Source: a virus. From it: 35,353 bases of DNA. Positions within the stretch are counted from its first letter, which is position 1. Each line of letters begins with the position of its first letter. Below the pieces are notes generated by a model. It made no database searches. It was not told the origin of the DNA and saw nothing but the letters and a program-made list of their open reading frames with translations. Shown here in pieces: positions 1-9,578 of this stretch. The DNA is taken from positions 1 to 35,353 of IMG/VR virus record IMGVR_UViG_3300013018_000009; one strand, 5' to 3'. Made by a program: the position numbers and the translations under genes.

Positions 1-1479
1 ATATGTATCATAATTACTATTAAATGAAATTGGATTATCCAAAGTTATATAAGGTGTATCCAACTCCAAAGTCATTGGCAACTTTACTTTTTCTACATTT
101 TCTGCATAAAGTGTACTTATGAGATCTGAAACCTCAAATATTCGCCGCATCGGTTCACCATAATTTGAATATTCACTACTCGCTCTTGTTTCATTATAAT
201 GATAATATTTGATAAAATAATTTATTTTTTCCTGTAATTCCAATTCTTCAATTTCTCCTCTATAATATATTATACCATAAAGGGGGAGCAATTCAAAGTG
301 GCGAATTAGGGGATCTCCAACGGGCATTCGGTTCTTAGGATCATTAATAAACTTTTGCATTTGAGGTATCGCTGGACTTGCTAAAGCTCTAATTCTTATA
401 TCCGAGACCACATTTTCATAAGTAGTCCCCGTAAAATCTAAAATTGATTTTTGTCTTACGGAATTTTCAGTAAAGAGTGATTGAATGAAATCAACTCCAT
501 TTATTGTACCAGTCACTTCACCATCGGAAGTTAATGCAGAAACTTCTAAAGCTCTAACAATAACCATATCTATAGGTTCACCTTGGCTGTTTTTGGCGGT
601 ATATGTATGACCGTTTTCAAACATTTCCGTACCTAGATCGCCGATGCTAAAGCCAAAGTTAACAGTTGGATCTTCTGTTTTAGTTATGTCAAATTCATAT
701 TCTGCTAAGTCATTATTTTCAACCCAAATATCATGCATGTTACCTACTCGGTATTCTTTATTGTTGATTACTTCAATTTCTCTGCGCATTAATTCATCAC
801 CAGTTCTAATTGGAAAAATATTAATTATTGTGCTGGCAAATTTATTTTTTAAAACCGACTTAATGGCCGGTTCATTAGAAAGATTTCTGACTGATATGCT
901 ATCCTGCACTCTCTCATATGTTTTCTCGGGAGGTTCCACACCAGCTCCATTATTAAATCCATAAGGATTACTTATTTGCACGGCTCTACTTTCTATAATA
1001 GGATTTAAACAGGTAGTTATAGCTTTCGGGTCTATATTATACTCATCAGATTTTTCTTCCGCTATAACCTCTAATTCGTGATAATAATACATACCTTCAG
1101 AATAATTAGCCATTTCAGTTGAAGTTATTTGGGTGTCTTTGATTGCACTAAATCTTAAATCGTTATCGGTGGCAAAACCTGTGCCTTCTTTAACTGTTAA
1201 ATCCGTCGGTGAATCAAAATAAACCCTAACCGCTCCTTGGGCATATTCTCCCGAAGAAACATCTACAAAAAAATTGCCAGCAAACATTTCTTGGTCGTCT
1301 TTTTCTAATTCATTGAAGTTTAAAAAGGATAACTTTTTTGGGAGATTGTCAATTTCTATTTTTATTGGCTCGTTAAGCTGCAAATATTTTTTGGTGAAAA
1401 GATCGTCAACTGTGTTGTTTAAGGTGACATCAACTCCTATGTCGTTTAAATCCCTTCTTACTTTTTCTTTAAAATCCAT
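1..1479 (-). CDS. Baseplate J-like (gp6-like wedge) protein, 3' end cut by window edge
   Basis: The reading frame is open from an ATG at 1479 to base 1, giving 493 codons without a stop, so the C-terminus lies outside the window. The start follows a strong site (AAGGAGGTTTAGTAATG) that lies inside the last codons of the upstream gene. Around residues 80-150 there is a beta-rich stretch (GAVRVYFDSPTDLTVKEGT, then FATDNDLRFSA) and a later VIAEEKSDEYNIDP segment. This is the layout of baseplate J/gp6-type wedge proteins: an exposed strand, a V-x-x-G turn, then a 'leaves space for the next ring' segment. ISVRNLSNEPAIKS further on fits the same family. Position after hub and tail genes agrees. The family call is by eye; another baseplate wedge subunit is possible. 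Confidence 0.6.
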   Translation of the reverse strand, partial: MDFKEKVRRDLNDIGVDVTLNNTVDDLFTKKYLQLNEPIKIEIDNLPKKLSFLNFNELEKDDQEMFAGNFFVDVSSGEYAQGAVRVYFDSPTDLTVKEGTGFATDNDLRFSAIKDTQITSTEMANYSEGMYYYHELEVIAEEKSDEYNIDPKAITTCLNPIIESRAVQISNPYGFNNGAGVEPPEKTYERVQDSISVRNLSNEPAIKSVLKNKFASTIINIFPIRTGDELMRREIEVINNKEYRVGNMHDIWVENNDLAEYEFDITKTEDPTVNFGFSIGDLGTEMFENGHTYTAKNSQGEPIDMVIVRALEVSALTSDGEVTGTINGVDFIQSLFTENSVRQKSILDFTGTTYENVVSDIRIRALASPAIPQMQKFINDPKNRMPVGDPLIRHFELLPLYGIIYYRGEIEELELQEKINYFIKYYHYNETRASSEYSNYGEPMRRIFEVSDLISTLYAENVEKVKLPMTLELDTPYITLDNPISFNSNYDTY

Positions 1480-1481
1480 TA

Positions 1482-3248
1482 CTAAACCTCCTTGATATTT
1501 GTTTTAAATATTCTATTCATTTCTTCCATTTCTTCTATTTCATCTATTTTGTTTTGAATACCTTCTTTTAAAATTTCGGATGTATCATTTTGTAGTCGGT
1601 GCTTTCTTTCATTTTCAACCATCACCATTTTTCTTATTTCGACGCCGATGCTTTTAGTGACATCGTTAGCTTCGTTTAAACAGGCTAAATCATTTAATAA
1701 CTGCTGGGTGGTGCTTGCATCTTCTTCATCTAAATCTAAAGCTCCACCAAAGTCGCCAGCTTCTATTAATTCACTCATGTGATCTAACCCTAGATAATCA
1801 GCCATCATAACCACTCCCGAAACCATCGTTGTTGTTTCGTGAGTAATATTTAAGGCTTGCTCTAATGCATTAACCGGTGTCTCCTGTTCGAATGTATTTA
1901 ACCTATTGACTATTATGTTTTTGAAACTTGTTGCAGCATTTAAAAATTCATTAAATACCTGCAGCAAATCTTTTGTGACCTCTCCCCCTTCTGATAATAA
2001 TTGCAGGACGAGATAAACCTCGTTATATCTTTTCATTAGTTCACTCCAATAAGGGGCGGAAATTGTTGTGTATGCTTGAATGACATCATCTATTAGTGGA
2101 GCATAAATATTTTCATAAGCTAACAAGGCGTTGCCGTCAGTCGACGTTATCTCATTTAACTTCTCAATAACAACTCCAATTAAATTGGACCATGTGCCTT
2201 TATTTAATTTAGAAAAATTGGCATTGAGCTCCCAATCATCAAAATTATTAGCTGAAACAGTTGATGCTATTAAAGGAAAATCTACATCGATGGGTTGGGT
2301 TACTTTTGTTTGAATATAATCGTCTATAGCTTTTTTTAATGCATCTGAACCTTGATACCTGTTTAAATTTTTCATTAAAGGATTAACACTATATGCCCAA
2401 TCTTCAAACATCATTTTGTCTGCTGTATCTAAATTAGATATTGCTTCTCTAATTAATCTTAGACTTCCCATCATATCATTAATCGAATCCTTAAAATTTT
2501 CACCAACTTCGTTAAAAAAATCAGATAAATTTTTGAATTCGCCAGAGGACGGTCCTGTTAATCTATCTACCGCCTCTTCTATTTGTTCCCACAAATTCAA
2601 AAGTTTAACTAAATTTGATATGATACTCTCATTTTGAGGATCATCTAAAATATTTTTTGCATTTTCTAATTTATATTTTAAATTATTGATGGTGTTAGCT
2701 GTTAAATCTTCAGTTATATTTTTGTTATAAATATCACTTTCTAATCTTATTAAAGTGGTTTTGACTTCTCCTATATCACGACCTACCCTCGGTACATCAT
2801 AGTTCATTAAATCATTCAATTCATACTGTTGCATTTCCTTAAAATTTTCAGCTGAAAGGTTAGTCCAATTATATGTTAATTCATTAATAATTTCTTCTAA
2901 GTATTGAATTAATATATCTATCGTCTCTAATTCACTTTGAAAAAACTCCTTTAAACGATTTACTTCTTTAACTAACACCGTTCCAAAAGCGCTAGGGTTT
3001 ATCAAAGCTATATAAGAAATCGTATTTTTTAGTGTTTCAAATTCTAAATCATCACCTATCATATCCTCTATCTCACTGGCTCCAGCATCCATTAGAACAC
3101 CAATTACAATATTTTTAACTTTACCCCAGGTGCCATTTTGTGACGCTTCAATTGTGGCATTTAATTGTTGCAGGTAATCTAAACTTTCTTTTTGATTATC
3201 TATCATACTTTGAAATTCTTTACTTGCATTTTCTAAAGAACAAGCCAT
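1482..3248 (-). CDS. Large helical baseplate-region protein of unknown function
   Basis: 588 residues, predicted almost wholly alpha-helical, with long runs of heptad-like leucine/isoleucine spacing (for example around residues 95-135 and 165-215) and few glycines or prolines. No signal peptide, enzyme motif or metal cluster is visible. The N-terminus (MACSLENASKEFQSMIDNQK) follows an AGGGAGG-type site. It lies 2 bp before the baseplate-J-like gene and 12 bp after the sigma-like gene. Its last codons, K-E-V, double as the ribosome binding site of the next gene, so the two are tightly coupled. A virion baseplate or tail-spike-assembly role is suggested only by position. I do not recognise the family. 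Confidence 0.55.
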   Translation of the reverse strand: MACSLENASKEFQSMIDNQKESLDYLQQLNATIEASQNGTWGKVKNIVIGVLMDAGASEIEDMIGDDLEFETLKNTISYIALINPSAFGTVLVKEVNRLKEFFQSELETIDILIQYLEEIINELTYNWTNLSAENFKEMQQYELNDLMNYDVPRVGRDIGEVKTTLIRLESDIYNKNITEDLTANTINNLKYKLENAKNILDDPQNESIISNLVKLLNLWEQIEEAVDRLTGPSSGEFKNLSDFFNEVGENFKDSINDMMGSLRLIREAISNLDTADKMMFEDWAYSVNPLMKNLNRYQGSDALKKAIDDYIQTKVTQPIDVDFPLIASTVSANNFDDWELNANFSKLNKGTWSNLIGVVIEKLNEITSTDGNALLAYENIYAPLIDDVIQAYTTISAPYWSELMKRYNEVYLVLQLLSEGGEVTKDLLQVFNEFLNAATSFKNIIVNRLNTFEQETPVNALEQALNITHETTTMVSGVVMMADYLGLDHMSELIEAGDFGGALDLDEEDASTTQQLLNDLACLNEANDVTKSIGVEIRKMVMVENERKHRLQNDTSEILKEGIQNKIDEIEEMEEMNRIFKTNIKEV

Positions 3249-3260
3249 TTAAAAACCTCC

Positions 3261-3992
3261 CTATAAATATTTCTTAATCTTTTTCATTAACGATTTTCTT
3301 CTTCTAGACACTGTGGCTGGTGACACCCCGACTGCGTCGGCGACTTTCTTTGCTGAGTCTAATTTTGGTTTACCGCCAAAACCAGTTAAATATTCGAAAA
3401 TCAATCTTTCTTCACCGGTTAAAGTCTGATAAACCATCATTAAAGTATCCATTCTTTTTGGGTCCTCAGCCATATCAATGGAAAGTCCAGCTTCCATTAA
3501 ATTAGAACCTGTTAATTCTTTCCTCAATTCTTTTTCCATACGCTGCACTTCGGCTAAATCCCAGTTCATTTCTTCTGCCATTTCTTGAGCATTGGGTTCT
3601 CTACCTTTTCTGATTTCTAAGTCTTCTTTAGTTTTAACATAATTATCTATCTGGGTTGCTCTGTTTTGTGGTATTCTAGCGACATCCTTATAATTTTTAA
3701 CATAATTTCCAACAGATTTTAAATAGTTAGTTACAAATGTCGATAGTTTAGTTCCATAAGAAGGATCATATCTATCTATAGCTTCTTTAAATGCCTTACG
3801 ACCTTCACTTTCGACGGCAACCATTGGTATTCCATAATTTCTATAGTTGTTAGTCTTATTGTGGATAATTCCTTTCATTTCTTGATACAATTCTCTAGCT
3901 TTCTGTTTGGCCATGTATTCGTTGCCGGCATCTTTTGCTCTTTTATATTCTCTCCAAATTTTTAAATCTTTATCGCTTTGATTAATTGGCAT
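3261..3992 (-). CDS. Sigma-70-like RNA polymerase sigma factor inside the baseplate operon
   Basis: I choose the ATG at 3992 (243 aa) because AAGGAGGGTAAC precedes it; the longer frame, from 4031, would overlap the hub gene by 50 bp. Region 2 resembles sigma factors at residues 63-112: FKEAIDRYDPSYGTKLSTF, then a helix and the ARIPQN segment. Region 3-like sequence follows at about 127-160 (GREPNAQEMAEEMNW). Region 4 is at about 183-243, with LTGEERLIFEYLTG and a helix-turn-helix AKKVADAVGVSPATVSRRR. It probably redirects host RNA polymerase to phage promoters, most likely late ones. The setting is unusual, since it is co-transcribed with virion genes. Overlap with the upstream gene is 11 bp. 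A DNA-binding regulator without polymerase contact cannot be excluded. Confidence 0.75.
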   Translation of the reverse strand: MPINQSDKDLKIWREYKRAKDAGNEYMAKQKARELYQEMKGIIHNKTNNYRNYGIPMVAVESEGRKAFKEAIDRYDPSYGTKLSTFVTNYLKSVGNYVKNYKDVARIPQNRATQIDNYVKTKEDLEIRKGREPNAQEMAEEMNWDLAEVQRMEKELRKELTGSNLMEAGLSIDMAEDPKRMDTLMMVYQTLTGEERLIFEYLTGFGGKPKLDSAKKVADAVGVSPATVSRRRKSLMKKIKKYL

Positions 3993-5760
3993 TGTTACCC
4001 TCCTTAGCAAACTTTCTCGGGGAAGTCTCATCCATTCTTCCTTTCAACGCTTTAACAGCATTTCTCCTTTGAATTGACACTGTTTCAGTGATGTCGTTCC
4101 CATCAACAGTTCTAGTTGTTTTCAAACTAATATCATAAGGTCCGCCGTATAGTTCCCCATCTCGCATTGTAATGTCTAAAGCATCTCTATATTCTGTAAA
4201 TGTTGCTATCTCTCTTTTAAAGTTATTTTGGAATGTTATTCTATCGGTTGTACTATAATAATCTCTTTGTAGTTCTTCGATGTTTTCTTTCATAGATACC
4301 ATGTTCTCACTATCTAAACTTATCTTAGTTTCATACTTATCGAAAGCCCCACCCACATCCATATGTTCCTGATAAGTATTTTGAATCTCATTTACACCGA
4401 ACTGGTCGATCGAGTACCATCCTGCAAGCTGTGGAAATTTCTCATTGAATGGTCTAACATGACTCATTGTTAGAGTTGTTGTTGCATAACCACTGCTCGG
4501 GTTAATGTTATGACTTGCAGCCACTAAATATCCAACTAGAGGTATTTCCTTATCGAGTATCAATGCAGGGAACCCGGGAAGTATATCTGGTTTAAATGCG
4601 ACCTCCACGCTTAATGGAACTGTTTTATATTTTTCTTTGTAGTATAAATAATTAGTAAAACTTGATTTACTCTTTACCTGTTGTTCCCAACTACCTTCTG
4701 TAAACCCAATAGCGAGCGTTTGGGATAAAGGCAGAGTAGTCTGATAAGGAATAATCCCCTTAAATTTTTCTTCGTCTGTAATTGTACTTCCAATGCCATT
4801 TTCTGCATCGAAATTTTCTAGTATTTCAGCCGGAGAATAATATCCAGCTGACTTAGTCCCTATTATATCATCTACCAATCTATATCTTGTTGGTATTTGG
4901 GTTTCGTCTTTTTGATAATTAAAAGAAGTATTCTCGTCCGGGAACACTACATTGCACGCTGGTGGTGTAGTAAATTGCAAATTGGGCTTCATCACATAAG
5001 AATTCAAGGGATCGCTTTTTGTCATTCCAGGTATTGGCTTTATGTCGTATTGAATAATTTGGGCTACAGAATAAATTAAATCAATCACCCTTGTCATTGT
5101 TGAGGACTCATTTAAAATTTCACTATAAATATTTTGAATAACTTCGAGTGAGAAAACAGTTTCGGTCAAATCATTTTCTATGATATTGAATCGTTCTTTT
5201 CCTATTTTGTACTTAGGCACATATTCATCTAAGAAAGCATTTCCACCCATTAAGGTTTCCAATACATGTGTTATGGAGTCGGTTATAGGTTGACCTTTTC
5301 CAAAAGATTCGATAAATTCCGCCATAACCTCTAAACCACCACTAGAAGCCATTTCGGTTTCCTCATATTCTTTGTTTTCAAACCTTGAGTCACCATAAAA
5401 GACAGATTCTTTTGGTCCATAAACACTGGAGGCATTCATGAAGTCATATATTCTGGCATTATCCATAAACCATTTTACATCTTTAAACTTTAAAGTCACT
5501 GTTCTATCTTTAGGTCTTTTAGAATAACCGTTACCTATGTAAACTCCTTCGCACAGCATTTTCCATTCATCAGTTTTTTTCTCCTTGTAGACCATCAAAC
5601 CATTGGTATTTTGTTTTAAATCGAACGCTTCGTGGTAAGGTGGAATATTGATATTAAAGGTAGTTGTATCATTGTGAGATATAGTAACTGATCTAAATGG
5701 TATTTCTATTCCTTCTAGATATAATTTAAATGATAATCTTTTGAGCTGATAATTATCCAA
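3982..5760 (-). CDS. Baseplate hub / late-control-D-like tail protein
   Basis: 592 residues. The N-terminus (about 1-100) is a beta-rich domain with IPFRSVTISHND and VTLKFKDVKWFMDN. The region near residues 380-430 reads VAFKPDILPGFPALILD, then GYLVAASHNINPSSGYATT and LTMSHVRPF. That arrangement (a pointed 'P-G-x-P-x-I' turn, then 'G-x-V-x-x-x-x-H') is typical of gp27/gpD-type hub proteins, where it marks the tube-like beta domains. The C-terminal 130 residues are helical and charged. Its position, after the tape measure and one small gene and before the wedge protein, fits a hub. It overlaps the upstream gene by 8 bp and the sigma-like gene by 11 bp. No peptidoglycan hydrolase domain is seen. 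Confidence 0.55.
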   Translation of the reverse strand: MDNYQLKRLSFKLYLEGIEIPFRSVTISHNDTTTFNINIPPYHEAFDLKQNTNGLMVYKEKKTDEWKMLCEGVYIGNGYSKRPKDRTVTLKFKDVKWFMDNARIYDFMNASSVYGPKESVFYGDSRFENKEYEETEMASSGGLEVMAEFIESFGKGQPITDSITHVLETLMGGNAFLDEYVPKYKIGKERFNIIENDLTETVFSLEVIQNIYSEILNESSTMTRVIDLIYSVAQIIQYDIKPIPGMTKSDPLNSYVMKPNLQFTTPPACNVVFPDENTSFNYQKDETQIPTRYRLVDDIIGTKSAGYYSPAEILENFDAENGIGSTITDEEKFKGIIPYQTTLPLSQTLAIGFTEGSWEQQVKSKSSFTNYLYYKEKYKTVPLSVEVAFKPDILPGFPALILDKEIPLVGYLVAASHNINPSSGYATTTLTMSHVRPFNEKFPQLAGWYSIDQFGVNEIQNTYQEHMDVGGAFDKYETKISLDSENMVSMKENIEELQRDYYSTTDRITFQNNFKREIATFTEYRDALDITMRDGELYGGPYDISLKTTRTVDGNDITETVSIQRRNAVKALKGRMDETSPRKFAKEGNNAN

Positions 5761-6301
5761 CTGCTGTCCTCCTCCTTTTTTTTATCACAAAAAATTTAAA
5801 CGAAACACCAACAACCTTATCATTTTGCGAGTTCTTATCGTAATTCATATTGTACCAGATACCTTTAATTCTTTTATTCGAATATATAATAGTCATTTCC
5901 ATTTCATAATCTAATATAGTGTGCGGTCTGGCAAAGTCGTAGAACTTCTCATAATACTCTAGATCGTTAGTGTTCTCACCTAACATGTTCTCCTTACCGT
6001 CTAAAACGTTAAGCTGATACTGGTGTGTTTCTGCCCCTTCTCCAAAGGCGAAGAACATCGGGTGTTCGTTGGATTCTATAACTTGTGTTCTATCTAAGTT
6101 ATTTTCTGAAATTCTTTGGATATAGAACTTATCTAATTCTATTTCGTAAGGTCCATTTGGTGGAATTTCCCCGTTTTTTAATCTTAATAATTCATCAATA
6201 ATTTTTCTATCAAAATCATTTCTAACATTTTCAATCTTATCATTAGGAATAACTAATTTTATTTTTGCTTTCTCACCTTTATTGTTTGAAGTACCTCTCA
6301 A
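5753..6301 (-). CDS. Small tail/baseplate protein following the tape measure
   Basis: I choose the TTG at 6301 (183 codons) because GAGGTGATC sits at ideal distance before it. The in-frame GTG at 6310 lies inside that ribosome binding site. It is the first gene of a new transcript: promoter 6322-6350 is directly upstream, giving a leader of only about 15 nt. The protein mixes alpha and beta, with FYIQRISENNLDRTQVIES and a later FARPHTILDYEMEMTIIY strand pair, and ends in a basic tail (KKRRRTAVG). It resembles in position the small proteins between tape measure and hub in other contractile phages (baseplate-attached tail-tip or LysM-type proteins), but I see no LysM motif. Function not recognised. 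Confidence 0.55.
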   Translation of the reverse strand: MRGTSNNKGEKAKIKLVIPNDKIENVRNDFDRKIIDELLRLKNGEIPPNGPYEIELDKFYIQRISENNLDRTQVIESNEHPMFFAFGEGAETHQYQLNVLDGKENMLGENTNDLEYYEKFYDFARPHTILDYEMEMTIIYSNKRIKGIWYNMNYDKNSQNDKVVGVSFKFFVIKKRRRTAVG

Positions 6302-6321
6302 TGCGATCACCTCTTTTTTTA

Positions 6322-6350
6322 ATTATATCATTACTAATAAAATAAAACAA
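6322..6350 (-). promoter_or_regulatory. Sigma-A/70-type promoter for the baseplate operon
   Basis: Read on the minus strand: -35 TTGTTT (6350-6345), a 17-bp spacer, and -10 TATAAT (6327-6322) preceded by TGA, an extended -10. The -35 overlaps the T-run of the preceding terminator. The predicted start, near 6315, leaves only a ribosome binding site before the TTG start codon at 6301. Spacer and -10 match the terminase promoter at 32961-32989. No transcript data are available. Confidence 0.7.
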
Positions 6351-6373
6351 AAAAAAGACCCCCGAAGGGGTCT
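6345..6373 (-). terminator. Rho-independent terminator after the tape measure gene
   Basis: On the minus strand AGACCCC-TTCG-GGGGTCT forms a perfect 7-bp stem with a stable UUCG-type loop, followed by eight T residues. It begins 6 bp after the tape measure stop codon, closing the head/tail operon before the baseplate operon restarts at the adjoining promoter. Confidence 0.9.
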
Positions 6374-6378
6374 AAGAA

Positions 6379-9300
6379 TTAGTTTTCTATGTTTAGGTTC
6401 CAAGCTCCGGTATTTAAATTGTTGTAATCTAACCCTTGCTCTATATGTCTATCTAAACCATCTATTGAACTTTCTAACCTTGATAATGTTTCGTTAACTT
6501 CGCCATTAGTTCTTATTATATCCTCATGACTTTTTAGTAACCCTTCTTTGATTACTTCTTCCCATTTTTCAATCCAATCATCTTCAGATGCCATATGGTA
6601 GGAAGTTTGCCCTTCTTCTACGACTGTGCTTATGAATTCATCAGTTAAAAGTTCATTTAGAAAGGTGTTAAACTGATTAGTTGTCATGTTTTCTGTGCCA
6701 GATAAATCCTGATCTCTAAAAAGAGCGTTACCTTCTAATTCTTTCATCACTTCTTCTCTTGACATTTTACCTGATGTGTAATCAAGCCCAGTCGATAAAA
6801 TAAACTTTTGGTTATCATTTTCTAATGATGATATAAGATCTCTATCAGTTAAACCGTTAGCTGCTGCTTGGTTATCGTACAACGACATTATTTCACTTTC
6901 TAAGCTGTTATCGGTTTCGGTTATACCTTTTAAAACTTCACCGGCTCGTTTATTACCTCTTGCCATCTGATAAGCATAATCACCAGTAAACATTCCTTCG
7001 AATATCTCATTAGCATTAATGGCGTGCATTCCACCGCTGTATTCATTTTGGCCTTCAAGGAATTTCATAACGTTCCTGGCAACGTTGTCTTTTTGGCGTT
7101 GTACTACCTTATCATTTGCTACAGCCGTTGGTGAAAGGTTGCTCATTGCATCGTCATACATACCTTGAGCTTTACCCACAAGAGACATAAACACTTCTGT
7201 CTGTTCGTCAGAATAACCTAGAAAGTCTTTTGCATATTCTTCATATGTATACTGTTGTTCTACCCCATCTTCGCCGGTTACTGTTACTTTGTCCGATCCT
7301 AAATTTTCAGCAAGTGTGACTGCTGTATTATCTTTAAAACCTTCAGTGAATATATCGGCAGCGGTAGTACCTCTATCTTGCATCCAGTTGTAATTTGAAG
7401 CACCTTGACCGAGATATGCGGCCAATCTATGTTGGGCCATTACATTTAAATTTTCTCTTTTGTCTCTGAAGTTTTGGGGGTTCTGATTCAAAGCGTCATT
7501 GAATTCGCTCTGCCATTGAGTATCATTACCTGCAATAAACCTGTTGATATCTTGACTGACGCCACCTGCTAAGGATTGTATCCCTTCGGTAGATAAATCT
7601 AAATCTAAATTAGCTTCCCTTAAATCGAATTCACCGACGGTCCTGACATCCTTTACTTGTTCATTCCAAAATTCCAAAAGACCTGCTTTGATGTTATTAT
7701 ATGTTGAACTTACACCAGTTACTTCATCAATTCCTTGTCCGGTTTTGGCAAACCAATTGCTTATTCTTTCCATAACACCAGACAAAGAACGTCTTTCTAA
7801 TTTATCTTCTCTTAATTGTTGCTGTAAAGTTCTTCTAGTTAATTCATTCTGATCTATTACACCGGAAGATTTTATTGCCCCGGCGATAACTTCTCTCATT
7901 TTTTTATCTTCAAGACCTAAGTTTTTCAAGGTGTTTTCAATATCAAAACCTGCACCTTCTAATCCGGTTGTTTCTTGGAAGCCTTCAATCATACGGCTCA
8001 TAACCTGTATGAATTCTGGCCCCTCTAACTTTTCAAAATAATTGGCTGCGTTAGTATAATACTCGGCTCTCATCTCTTTATTGTTAGCGACTAAACTTGA
8101 ACCTCTTCCCATAGCTTCTTTTAAAGACATATCTCCAGAAACCATTCTGTCTAACTGTTCTTGATTTATTTCCCCGTCTCCGTTCAATAAACCAAATAAA
8201 GCAGTCTGGAATTCTCCTTTTTGGGTCAAGCTCATCAAAAATTGAGAAGCTCCTGCCGCAGCACCTTCTCTGCCCCCGACTTCTTGGATGTTCTCTAAGT
8301 AAGCTTGGCGTTCATCGCCGCTTAAATTTTGTATTTCTTCTTCAATTGCCAAGGTAGTCATTGTGGAAGTGTCATAACCTAGTTGTCTACCTAAACCTAA
8401 CTGTCTGGCTGTTTGAGCCCCTTGCGACCCCATCTGAACTATTTCTCTACCTGTGTAACCAGTCATTCTACCTATAGCATCACTCTGTAATAACATTTCG
8501 GTTTGGTCGGCGGTTGTATAAAAACCAGACCGTTGCATTTCCCCTAACATTTCAGCCGACTCTTTTAAAGTGGTCTCATAAATTCTAGAAATATCTCTCA
8601 AGGAACCTGTAACTTTCTCGAATTTATCCTGGAATTCTTCAGCACCTCTGACGTTGTACATCAGATCACCTTCAGTCATTCCAGCCAAAACTTCATCTAA
8701 ATCTCCTTGTCGCATATAAAGATTATCTGCCATTTCACCTCTAGTTGCTTGAGCTAATTCAGCTGAATCTCTATAATTTAAACCTCTGCCGGTTACAGCA
8801 TTAGTTGCCATGCCAGGGGTGAATCTATAACTCATCTCCTGGATTGCAGTTTCTGCTTGCCTTTGGTATGCTATCTGATCTGTGAAATTATCGGCTAATT
8901 TTTGAGTTGCTATTGCCCCAGCCATTGGTAAAGCCAGCCCACCAGCAAAACCACCTATAGCCCCTAATGCAGAACCAGCGCCACCCCCAACAAAATTCAA
9001 ACCTGTAGCAGCTAAAGAACCAGCCCCGCTCATCCCTATCGAGGACAATCCGGCATTTGCTAAAGTTCCTGCTGCACTAAAAGCACCAGTACCAATTGCG
9101 CTTCCAGCCGCAGAACCAATCCCGCTTGCTGCACTACCTAAAGCTCCAGCTATGCCCATTTTACTTAAAAGCATACCTCCACCTAAAGTAGCTGCTGTAG
9201 TACCTATTCCAGCCATGGCACCAAAACCACCAGCGGTAGCTTCATTTACAGCTTGGTTGGCTAAATCATAACTCCTTCGTCCGGGGTTGTAAGCTCTGCC

Positions 9301-9561
9301 GTAAGCATCTTGCGAAGCTGACATTTCCCCGAAGGTATAACCGACATCATCATAAACATTCCCTATAGTTTGGGAAGCTGCAGAAGCAGCAGACATACCT
9401 ACAGATGAGTTGGCAAATCGATATGCTCCATATCCAACTCCAGCAAAGGCTCCAATTTGTCCTATTTTCTCCAACATTTTTTTATTTAATAATTTACTTG
9501 CAAGTGATTCGGCAGCGTTTTCTACATCGTCGCCAAAATCCCCTCTGAATATATTCTCCAA
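6379..9561 (-). CDS. Tail tape measure protein
   Basis: 1060 residues, the longest gene here. Residues about 110-230 are an alternating glycine/alanine-rich hydrophobic region (for example GGFAGGLALPMAGAIA) of the kind that makes the membrane-active segments of tape measure proteins. The rest is charged, mostly helical sequence. It lies after sheath, tube and two small chaperone-position genes, the standard place. At about 1.5 angstrom per residue the tail would be near 160 nm, an inference from the general ruler rule. The start is a TTG at 9561 preceded by AAGGGGGTG. No lytic transglycosylase or peptidase motif is evident. A terminator follows directly. Confidence 0.88.
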   Translation of the reverse strand: MENIFRGDFGDDVENAAESLASKLLNKKMLEKIGQIGAFAGVGYGAYRFANSSVGMSAASAASQTIGNVYDDVGYTFGEMSASQDAYGRAYNPGRRSYDLANQAVNEATAGGFGAMAGIGTTAATLGGGMLLSKMGIAGALGSAASGIGSAAGSAIGTGAFSAAGTLANAGLSSIGMSGAGSLAATGLNFVGGGAGSALGAIGGFAGGLALPMAGAIATQKLADNFTDQIAYQRQAETAIQEMSYRFTPGMATNAVTGRGLNYRDSAELAQATRGEMADNLYMRQGDLDEVLAGMTEGDLMYNVRGAEEFQDKFEKVTGSLRDISRIYETTLKESAEMLGEMQRSGFYTTADQTEMLLQSDAIGRMTGYTGREIVQMGSQGAQTARQLGLGRQLGYDTSTMTTLAIEEEIQNLSGDERQAYLENIQEVGGREGAAAGASQFLMSLTQKGEFQTALFGLLNGDGEINQEQLDRMVSGDMSLKEAMGRGSSLVANNKEMRAEYYTNAANYFEKLEGPEFIQVMSRMIEGFQETTGLEGAGFDIENTLKNLGLEDKKMREVIAGAIKSSGVIDQNELTRRTLQQQLREDKLERRSLSGVMERISNWFAKTGQGIDEVTGVSSTYNNIKAGLLEFWNEQVKDVRTVGEFDLREANLDLDLSTEGIQSLAGGVSQDINRFIAGNDTQWQSEFNDALNQNPQNFRDKRENLNVMAQHRLAAYLGQGASNYNWMQDRGTTAADIFTEGFKDNTAVTLAENLGSDKVTVTGEDGVEQQYTYEEYAKDFLGYSDEQTEVFMSLVGKAQGMYDDAMSNLSPTAVANDKVVQRQKDNVARNVMKFLEGQNEYSGGMHAINANEIFEGMFTGDYAYQMARGNKRAGEVLKGITETDNSLESEIMSLYDNQAAANGLTDRDLISSLENDNQKFILSTGLDYTSGKMSREEVMKELEGNALFRDQDLSGTENMTTNQFNTFLNELLTDEFISTVVEEGQTSYHMASEDDWIEKWEEVIKEGLLKSHEDIIRTNGEVNETLSRLESSIDGLDRHIEQGLDYNNLNTGAWNLNIEN

Positions 9562-9578
9562 AGGTACACCCCCTTGGG

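Noticed and set aside
3993-4031. Longer N-terminus for the sigma-like protein
   Set aside because: It would overlap the hub gene by 50 bp, whereas a strong ribosome binding site precedes the ATG at 3992.
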